NCBI RefSeq assembly: GCF_022048975.1
Contig: NZ_JAKMHX010000023.1
Location: 248,001 to 312,000 of the forward strand
Source of the DNA: Sporosarcina cyprini
GTDB lineage: Bacteria; Bacillota; Bacilli; Bacillales_A; Planococcaceae
DNA: 64,000 nucleotides
Direction of reading: 5' to 3'
The translations under genes and the position numbers were made by a program. A model generated the notes under the pieces. It saw nothing but the letters and a program-made list of their open reading frames with translations, had not been told where the DNA came from and searched no databases. Of the stretch, positions 57,965 to 64,000 are shown piece by piece (position 1 is the first letter of the stretch; each line of letters opens with the position of its first letter).

Positions 57965-59244
57965 GCAAATTTATTAAGATTATCGGTGCTGTTGCCGTTA
58001 TCAATATTCTAGCCCGGCTTATTGGATTTGCGCGGGAAATGGTCATCGGCAACCAGTATGGGACCAGTCGTGTTGCTGATGCCATTGCGACTGCCTATAC
58101 GATTCCGAATTTCCTCTATCTCGTTATAGGAGGGGGATTAACGACAGCGTTCATTTCTGTCTATCATTCGACCTCAGCTGATAAAACACTTTTTGTCAGA
58201 AAATCGTTTACTACAGTGCTGGCATTTATCTCGGTCATTACAGTATTGGCCTTTATATTTGCGGAGCCATTCCTGCGAATTGTATTTTTCAAGTTATCGG
58301 ATGCGGAAATTGCTGCCGTCTATCCTTTGTTTTTATGGATGATGCCGTCAACAATTTTCCTTGTCCTCTCGACCTGGATGAGCGGGCTGCTTAATTTACA
58401 TGATCGCTTCCATCTGTCGAGTGTTGCCATTCTCGTGTACAATGCGGCATTTGTCGTGATTGGAGCTGTCCTGACTTACTCAATCGGACCGGTTTCCTAT
58501 GGAGTCGGAGCGTTCTTCAGTGCGGTGCTCATGGTCGTGTTCCTCTATGCCGGCATTAAGCGAAGTAATTTGTCATCACTTAAGCCATCATTCGGCATGA
58601 CGGAAGACATCAAACGGGTATGGGTCATCGCCCTTCCCATCTTGCTTGGCGGAGCTTCATTGCAATTTTACGCCATCATCCAGCGGGTTGCGGCGACCGG
58701 CTTAAGCGACGGTGCTATTTCGGCCATCAACTACGCCTCTAAACTGAGCGGTTTCCCGCAAGCTGTTATGATGACCGCGGTGACAACGGTCATTTATCCA
58801 ATGCTGAGCAGGAAGGAAGGCGAAGGGGATACCGCGACGATCCGATCCTTATACAAGAAAGGGATGCTCTATCTAGCCGCTTTAATTGTCCCTGCCACAT
58901 TAATCGCCTACTTCTTCGCAGACCCGATTGTCCGGCTTGTTTTCGGGCATGGAAAATTTGGAGAAGGATCAATCGCAATTACTGTGCCGATCTTCAAAGC
59001 GTTCTCGCTGTCCATGTTCTTTTTGGCGGCAAACACCTATGTCACACGTTTCTATTATGCAAAAGGGAATTCAATCGCCCCCGTTATATTTAGTCTGATC
59101 AGTGTATTAGGAATAAACATTGCTGTCATTTATGCTTTGGTAGATTCTCTCGGTGCAGTGGCCATTGCATACGGCACTGTCATCAGTTCCGCTGCAAACT
59201 TCATCATGCTTTGGCTCTATGCGCGGATAAAATGGAAGCTGTAA
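57961..59244 (+). CDS. MurJ-like lipid-linked glycan flippase
   Basis: This 427-residue membrane protein of the MOP superfamily starts with INILARLIGFAREMVIGNQYGTS, as in MurJ/MviN, and has about 12 helices. It is some 80-100 residues shorter than usual MurJ, which has 14 helices; the missing part would be C-terminal. Translational coupling to a GT4 gene suggests it flips a lipid-linked sugar unit for a surface polymer rather than lipid II. This is inference; it could still serve in peptidoglycan synthesis. Confidence 0.85.
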   Translation: MSKFIKIIGAVAVINILARLIGFAREMVIGNQYGTSRVADAIATAYTIPNFLYLVIGGGLTTAFISVYHSTSADKTLFVRKSFTTVLAFISVITVLAFIFAEPFLRIVFFKLSDAEIAAVYPLFLWMMPSTIFLVLSTWMSGLLNLHDRFHLSSVAILVYNAAFVVIGAVLTYSIGPVSYGVGAFFSAVLMVVFLYAGIKRSNLSSLKPSFGMTEDIKRVWVIALPILLGGASLQFYAIIQRVAATGLSDGAISAINYASKLSGFPQAVMMTAVTTVIYPMLSRKEGEGDTATIRSLYKKGMLYLAALIVPATLIAYFFADPIVRLVFGHGKFGEGSIAITVPIFKAFSLSMFFLAANTYVTRFYYAKGNSIAPVIFSLISVLGINIAVIYALVDSLGAVAIAYGTVISSAANFIMLWLYARIKWKL

Positions 59245-59258
59245 GTTAATTCAAATAG

Positions 59259-59303
59259 ACAAGAGCTTTTTCCTTTCAAGTGGGAAGAGGTTCTTGTTTT
59301 TTT
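59259..59303 (+). terminator. Rho-independent terminator
   Basis: ACAAGAGCTTTTTCC pairs with GGAAGAGGTTCTTGT (some mismatches and G-U pairs), followed by seven T. It ends the GT4-flippase transcript. Confidence 0.85.
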
Positions 59304-59325
59304 ATTGGAATAAACAATGGAATGA

Positions 59326-59353
59326 TTGAAAAATATTTAATGTTCAGTATAAT
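59326..59353 (+). promoter_or_regulatory. Sigma-A promoter of TAXI-TRAP operon
   Basis: TTGAAA (59326-59331) and TATAAT (59348-59353) with a 16-bp spacer. A perfect -10; transcription should start near 59360. Confidence 0.75.
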
Positions 59354-59417
59354 TTAGAATAACATTCTACTTTTCATAGCGTCATAGACCTCTTAGAGAA
59401 CGAATCACCTATCCTTT

Positions 59418-59431
59418 TGTAAGCGCTTACG
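59418..59431. promoter_or_regulatory. cre site (CcpA operator)
   Basis: TGTAAGCGCTTACG contains the perfect palindrome GTAAGCGCTTAC and matches the CcpA consensus TGWAANCGNTNWCA except at the last base. It lies about 60 bp past the predicted start site, where CcpA can act as a roadblock. The TAXI transporter is therefore probably under carbon catabolite repression. Confidence 0.75.
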
Positions 59432-59466
59432 AGAAGGGGATGATAAACAAAAAGGGGGATGTAACA

Positions 59467-60465
59467 GTGAAAAGGAGTAGCGTGCGATGGATAATGGTCC
59501 TGCTCGGGGTAGTGCTTGTATTATCGGCTTGTGGGGACGGTAAGAAAAATATTGCGATCGGGCCGCCGGCAAGTGAAACGAACAATGTCTCGAAGATTAT
59601 TTTGGATGCGTATGGCATTGGAGACGGAGATTACAAAGCGTTCCAGGAGAGCTTTGGTGCAGCGGCAGATGGTGTCCAGGATGGCAATATCGATATTTCC
59701 ATCGGGATTTTAGGCTTGCCGGCTTCCAGCATTGAAAGTTTACAGGCATCAGCTGGAGACGTGAAGATGTTAAGCCTGTCCGACGAAGCGGTCAAACAGA
59801 TTGAAGAGAAGTCAGGCTACAAACCGTACACGATTCCAAAAGATTCGTATGATTTCTTGACGGAAGACGTCCAAACGGTAACTGCTTACGCCATTCTTAT
59901 GGGGAACACCGATACAATCGATGAGGAGCTAGGGTATGAACTGGCGAAAAGCATGATTGAAAATGCGAGCGAGAATACCCACGCGCAAGCGAAACAAATG
60001 ATTCTGGAAAATGCGCTGAACGGCGCCGAGGGGCTTCCGATTCATCCGGGAGCGAAGAAGTATTATGAAGAACAAGGGTTGACAGTCGATAACGAAGTAG
60101 CGGAACTTTCCGCATCAAAAGACAACCGCAAATCAGAGCTTACGCTGGGGACAGGGAGCCAGGGGGGGACGTATTATCCGCTTGGCGGAGAAATGGCGAA
60201 CCTTTGGAATAAATACATCGATGGCATTAACGTCACGAACATGGAGACGGGAGCATCTGTTGAAAACCTCTCGACTATTTCGCAAGGGAATATGGATCTC
60301 GGGATGACAGTCCACGTTCCTGCCTTGAATGCGATTGCGGGCAAGGCTGATTTCGATGGGAATCCAGTAAAGAATGCTGCCTTCATCGGACATATTTATC
60401 CGGAAGTCGTACAGATTGTAACTCGTGAAAAGACAGGAATCACTAGTTTTGAAGACTTGAAATGA
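59467..60465 (+). CDS. TAXI-type TRAP solute-binding lipoprotein, apparently circularly permuted
   Basis: This 332-residue lipoprotein (lipobox VLSACGD, Cys 22) has all parts of a TAXI binding protein in a changed order. Residues 25-213 (GKKNIAIGPPASETNN, through ILGLPASSIESLQASAGDVK and GAEGLPIHPGAKKYYEEQGL) equal the usual C-terminal two thirds. After a short linker (DNEVAELSASKDNR), residues 222-332 (SELTLGTGSQGGTYYPLGGEM to GHIYPEVVQIVTREKTG and FEDLK) equal the usual N-terminal third. The chain ends at the point where, in the usual order, GKK-IAIGPP would follow. GTG 59467 follows AAAGGGGG. The fused permease gene lies 54 nt downstream. Ligand unknown; relatives bind glutamate or other carboxylates. 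Confidence 0.85.
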   Translation: MKRSSVRWIMVLLGVVLVLSACGDGKKNIAIGPPASETNNVSKIILDAYGIGDGDYKAFQESFGAAADGVQDGNIDISIGILGLPASSIESLQASAGDVKMLSLSDEAVKQIEEKSGYKPYTIPKDSYDFLTEDVQTVTAYAILMGNTDTIDEELGYELAKSMIENASENTHAQAKQMILENALNGAEGLPIHPGAKKYYEEQGLTVDNEVAELSASKDNRKSELTLGTGSQGGTYYPLGGEMANLWNKYIDGINVTNMETGASVENLSTISQGNMDLGMTVHVPALNAIAGKADFDGNPVKNAAFIGHIYPEVVQIVTREKTGITSFEDLK

Positions 60466-60519
60466 TCGATATAAAGGGAAGTGGATGGGAGACAATTTAA
60501 GTAGCAGGGAGGAAAGGAA

Positions 60520-62487
60520 ATGAAAGAAAAAAAGGTGGTCGATGCACAGGAAATCCTTGAAAAATTTGATAAGGAAAATCAGTATCGCATCAATATCGGC
60601 AGATGGGCGTGGGTCGTCACGTTTTTAGGCGTCGCACTGACAATATTTCATCTCTATACCGGCCTGACAAGCGTCCTGCCATCACAGCAGCAAGGGGCCA
60701 TCCATCTGGGAACTGCACTCGGAATCGTCTTCTTGCTGTATCCGGCGAAAAAAGAGTGGAGAAAGACGCAGAAGGGCGTTCCGTGGTATGATGTCGTGCT
60801 GGCTTTCACGGCGATGTATGTGGCATATCATAAAATCATTTTTTTCGATTCCATCCTGCAAAGCCGTGTATCCGGTTATAGTGCTCTTGATATTACGATC
60901 TCAATTCTGGGCATCCTATTAGTCTTGGAAGCGACAAGAAGGACAGTAGGCTTGCCGATTGTCATCGTTGCACTAGTTGCCATTAGCTATGCCATTTTGG
61001 GCAACCATATACCGACGAAGATCCTGTCCCATCCTGGATTCGCAGTAGATCGGACGATGACGAACCTCTGGTACCGTGAAAGCGGGGTATTCGGAACACC
61101 GCTGCAAATATCAGCAAAATTCATTTTCCTGTTCCTCTTTTTCGGTGTGCTTCTCGTCAACACGCCGATTGGTCAGTTCTTCAATAACTTGGCATTTTCT
61201 CTGACGGGACGGTTTACCGGCGGAACAGCAAAGGCAGCGGTTGTGGCCAGTGCACTGCAAGGTACCGTTTCCGGCAGTTCTGTCGGGAATACGGTGGCGA
61301 CCGGTTCATTCACCATTCCGATGATGAAAAGGGCTGGATTTAAACCGGAGTTTGCTGCAGCAACGGAAGCTTCGGCCTCGACCGGAGGACAGATTATGCC
61401 TCCGATGATGGGTGCGGCAGCGTTTATCATGATGGAATATTTAGGAGTCAGCTATGCCCAAATCATGCTGGCAGCGGTCATTCCCGCCATCCTCTATTTC
61501 ACCGGAATTTTTATCGGGACCCATTTCGAGGCGAAACGGCTTAATATTCTCGGTCTGCCAAAATCAGAGCTTCCGGTGTTTAAGAAAATATTTGTGCGGG
61601 ATGGCTATATGATCATTCCATTGCTCGTCATCATCGTTACCATCATGTCGGGCTTTACCCCTCAGAGAGCAGCCCTTTTCGGAATTGCTTCCGCGTTTGT
61701 TATCTGGATTTTCAACGCATTGGTCCGAAAGGAATCGGAATTCAGTTTTAATAAAATCATATACGTGCTGGAGCAAGGGGGCAGAGTTGCCCTGCCGGTA
61801 ATCGCTGCCGTTGCAACTGCAGGCATTATAGCGGGCGTTGTCAGCATGACAGGGCTTGGAGCAAAATTCGCTGCAGGCATTATTGCTCTCTCTAACGGCT
61901 ACCTCATCCTCGCTCTTTTCTTTACAATGATTGCATGTATCATTCTCGGGATGGGATTGCCGACCACGGCAAACTATGTCGTAACGGCGACAATCGCAGC
62001 ACCTGCCTTAATTAATGAATTTGGCATTGCCCCGATTGCGGCGCATATGTTCGTCTTCTATTTCGGCATTGTGGCGGATATCACGCCGCCTGTTTGTCTC
62101 GCTGCATATGCGGGCGCAGGCATTGCCAAGGCGAACCCGTTCAAGACGGGAATGACAGCCGTCAAACTGGCAATTGCGGCGTTTATCATCCCGTACATCT
62201 TCATCTACAATCCCATTTTCGTATTTGTAGATATTACGCCATTTAAATTAATTACGGGCTTGATCACTGCTTTGATCGGCATGGTCGGAGTCAGCAGCGC
62301 GGTTATTGGATTTTTTATTCGCAACTCGCGGCTATGGGAACGGATTGTGCTGTTTGGAGCGGGGCTCATGCTGATCCTGCCTGAATTTTATACAAGTCTC
62401 GCAGGAATCGTACTGATTACTCTCATCTGGGTAATTCAAAAGAAACGGCCGGAAGAGGAAGCGAGAAGAAAAATGGCTACGGTGTAA
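60520..62487 (+). CDS. TRAP transporter fused permease (4TM/12TM)
   Basis: This 655-residue permease joins the small (DctQ-like) and large (DctM-like) subunits in one chain, as is usual for TAXI-TRAP systems. The N-terminal 170 residues hold four helices. The rest carries GTVSGSSVGNTVATGSFTIPMMKR, SASTGGQIMPPMMGAAAFIM and GLPTTANYVVTATIAAPALI, and DITPPVCLAAYAGAGIA, the family's sodium and substrate sites. ATG 60520 follows GGGAGGAAAGG. It works with the binding protein before it, and both are under the cre-bearing promoter. Confidence 0.93.
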   Translation: MKEKKVVDAQEILEKFDKENQYRINIGRWAWVVTFLGVALTIFHLYTGLTSVLPSQQQGAIHLGTALGIVFLLYPAKKEWRKTQKGVPWYDVVLAFTAMYVAYHKIIFFDSILQSRVSGYSALDITISILGILLVLEATRRTVGLPIVIVALVAISYAILGNHIPTKILSHPGFAVDRTMTNLWYRESGVFGTPLQISAKFIFLFLFFGVLLVNTPIGQFFNNLAFSLTGRFTGGTAKAAVVASALQGTVSGSSVGNTVATGSFTIPMMKRAGFKPEFAAATEASASTGGQIMPPMMGAAAFIMMEYLGVSYAQIMLAAVIPAILYFTGIFIGTHFEAKRLNILGLPKSELPVFKKIFVRDGYMIIPLLVIIVTIMSGFTPQRAALFGIASAFVIWIFNALVRKESEFSFNKIIYVLEQGGRVALPVIAAVATAGIIAGVVSMTGLGAKFAAGIIALSNGYLILALFFTMIACIILGMGLPTTANYVVTATIAAPALINEFGIAPIAAHMFVFYFGIVADITPPVCLAAYAGAGIAKANPFKTGMTAVKLAIAAFIIPYIFIYNPIFVFVDITPFKLITGLITALIGMVGVSSAVIGFFIRNSRLWERIVLFGAGLMLILPEFYTSLAGIVLITLIWVIQKKRPEEEARRKMATV

Positions 62488-62497
62488 GCCGAAATGT

Positions 62498-62536
62498 AAC
62501 AGGTGGCAGAAACGATACGGTTTCCGCCACCTGTTT
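62498..62536. terminator. Bidirectional terminator
   Basis: AACAGGTGGC and GAAAC pair with GTTTC and GCCACCTGTT around GATACG, with one mismatch, followed by TTTTC. It lies between the TRAP permease and the convergent SulP gene. Confidence 0.88.
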
Positions 62537-62571
62537 TCATTGGAGTAACTTGCTCTCTCCCAAAGCTATAT

Positions 62572-64000
62572 TCACATGAAAAAATTCTCTTTTCCGATCC
62601 TATTGTACAGTCCGCTTCGTTTGAAAAGGGCTGTTTTTTCTTTAGGCAATCGTTTGATTTTAATCTCGATGCCTTTTCGCTCTGCTTCGTCCAGCATGGC
62701 AAAAAGTGCTGCTTCGCCTGTTGCGTCAATCATGGCGAGGTGTTCTAAATCGAGGATTAAGACACTTTCTTTCTCCAGCAACATTTTCGGGTATTGTTCT
62801 TCAAAACGTTTCGCTGTCCCAAAAAATAAAGGACCATCTAAAGCAAATTTAAGGACAGTCTTTTCGCCATCGCCAAATTTGTGTTTTTCTACGTCCGAAA
62901 GTTTTTGTGGAACGATAGCCAGCTTTCCGCTCATTTTTTTCAGGAATGAAAGGGCTGCCAGCAAAATGCCGATTTGGACAGCCACTGTCAAATTGATGAA
63001 GACAGTAAGCAAGAACGTCGTCAGCAATACGATCGAATCACTCGAGCGCAAAGACAAAATATGGACAAACGCATGACGGGCGCTCATATTCCAAGCGACA
63101 TACATGAGGATCGGTGCCATGGCAGCTAAAGGGATAAAGGAAGCGTACGGTGCAAATACTACCAAGAAGCCTAGCACAAACGCACTCTGCACCATCCCAG
63201 AAACAGGGCTGACGGCGCCTGATCGGATGTTCGTTGCTGTTCTAGCGATGGCACCCGTAGCCGGAATGCCGCCAAATAGAGGTGTGATCAGATTGGCGAT
63301 CCCTTGACCGAATAATTCTTTTTTTGAATTATGTTTCTCCCCATTTTTCATCCCGTCCGCCACGACGGCGGATAACAGTGACTCGATGGCCCCTAGTGCC
63401 GCGATGATCAAAGCAGGCTGCCACAAAGTAACAAGTTTGGATAGCGTAATATGAGGCAAATGAAAACTGGGCAATGTTCTTGGTATTCCCCCGAATGCCG
63501 ATCCAATCGTTTCCACTTTTCCTGGATAGAAAAGAAAAGAGACGATTGTCGGTATCAACAGAGCGACCAATAACAACGGAATGCGCGGCGCTATTTTAGG
63601 CAATAGTAAAATGACGGTCAGGCCAATCAAAGCCGTTACAATACTGTAGCCATTGATAGTATGGATTTGATTGATGAGTCCTGCCATGTTCTCATGAAAA
63701 AACTCATGATTGGAAAGGCCGGTCAATCCTTGAAAGTTGCCCAGCTGCCCAGTGAAAATGATCACTGCGATCCCTGTCGTAAAACCGATCGTAACAGACC
63801 GGGGGACGAAATGGATCAGCTGGCTGACGCCTAGAAAACTCATGAGGAGGAGAAACACACCTGCCATCATTCCGGCAATCAGCAGATCCTCATAGCCGTA
63901 TTGAAGAACAATAGCGAGCAAGATGGGAATAAACGCCCCTGTCGGACCTGCAATTTGAAAACGGCTTCCTCCGAATAGCGCGACTAGAAAACCGGCAATG
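62572..64000 (-). CDS. SulP-family anion transporter (5' end outside window)
   Basis: The visible 476 residues are the C-terminal part of a SulP transporter. The first visible stretch includes the signature FQIAGPTGAFIPI at 63925-63963, showing that the coding frame continues past the window end. About nine helices follow, then a STAS domain (KFALDGPLFFGTAKRFEE, VLILDLEHLAMIDATG), the cytoplasmic regulatory unit typical of the family. Usual length is 480-560 residues, so 30-80 are missing. Substrates in the family include sulfate, bicarbonate and dicarboxylates; none can be chosen here. Confidence 0.92.
   Translation of the reverse strand, partial: IAGFLVALFGGSRFQIAGPTGAFIPILLAIVLQYGYEDLLIAGMMAGVFLLLMSFLGVSQLIHFVPRSVTIGFTTGIAVIIFTGQLGNFQGLTGLSNHEFFHENMAGLINQIHTINGYSIVTALIGLTVILLLPKIAPRIPLLLVALLIPTIVSFLFYPGKVETIGSAFGGIPRTLPSFHLPHITLSKLVTLWQPALIIAALGAIESLLSAVVADGMKNGEKHNSKKELFGQGIANLITPLFGGIPATGAIARTATNIRSGAVSPVSGMVQSAFVLGFLVVFAPYASFIPLAAMAPILMYVAWNMSARHAFVHILSLRSSDSIVLLTTFLLTVFINLTVAVQIGILLAALSFLKKMSGKLAIVPQKLSDVEKHKFGDGEKTVLKFALDGPLFFGTAKRFEEQYPKMLLEKESVLILDLEHLAMIDATGEAALFAMLDEAERKGIEIKIKRLPKEKTALFKRSGLYNRIGKENFFM

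Overview
The window looks like chromosome from a low-to-mid GC Gram-positive of the Bacillales, most likely the Planococcaceae (Sporosarcina-like). The signs are strong AGGAGG-type ribosome sites, frequent GTG/TTG starts, a T-box in front of ilvBNC-leuABCD, and at least seven proteins with S-layer homology (SLH) repeats together with the anchor-modifying enzyme CsaB. This placement is inferred from gene content; no 16S or database comparison was possible. No rRNA, tRNA or CRISPR array was seen.

Layout. 1-10282: a helically phased repeat array, then a ten-gene catabolic operon: FAD/FeS 2-hydroxyacid dehydrogenase (glcD/glcF-like), three-part TRAP importer, SDR, PPC/DUF296 protein, acyl-CoA ligase, thiolase and DUF35 partner. 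10283-12434: a second array of the same repeat, a BASS-family transporter behind a strong dyad, and an IseA-like lipoprotein. 12435-22786: ilvD with its own promoter, then an isoleucine-type T-box and ilvB-ilvN-ilvC-leuA-leuB-leuC-leuD. 22787-23476: two more repeat arrays. 23477-35169: a small lipoprotein, an unknown protein, and the first cell-surface block (SLH lipoprotein, SLH glucosaminidase, O-antigen-ligase-like protein, SLH phosphodiester glycosidase, csaB). 35381-40660: a glyoxylate block (LytTR regulator, aceA, aceB, a YhfH-like small protein, class V aminotransferase). 40720-45991: a glycerophosphodiesterase and a ugpCAEB-like ABC importer. 46170-59244: the second surface block (SLH-CpdB, a MITE-like element, CapA, a DUF2691 gene broken by an in-frame TAG, SLH-UshA, SLH-amidase, SLH-NlpC/P60, a GT4 glycosyltransferase and a MurJ-like flippase). 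59326-62487: a catabolite-repressed TAXI-TRAP system. 62572-64000: the 3' part of a SulP transporter.

How the parts fit. CsaB pyruvylates the secondary cell-wall polymer that SLH domains bind. The ligase-like protein, glycosyltransferase and flippase could help make that polymer, while the SLH enzymes remodel peptidoglycan and scavenge phosphate from nucleotides. The ugp/GDPD block serves a similar scavenging role. The glycolate-oxidase-like pair, the glyoxylate shunt enzymes and the glyoxylate aminotransferase share glyoxylate as a possible hub.

Most notable observations: (1) the TAXI binding protein at 59467-60465 appears circularly permuted, with a signal peptide followed by the usual C-terminal two thirds and then the usual N-terminal third; (2) four intergenic arrays have repeat units spaced at 20-21 bp, about two helical turns; (3) an SLH protein appears to lack any conventional start codon behind its ribosome site; (4) perfect dyads lie at the promoters of aceA, csaB, the BASS gene and ugpC.
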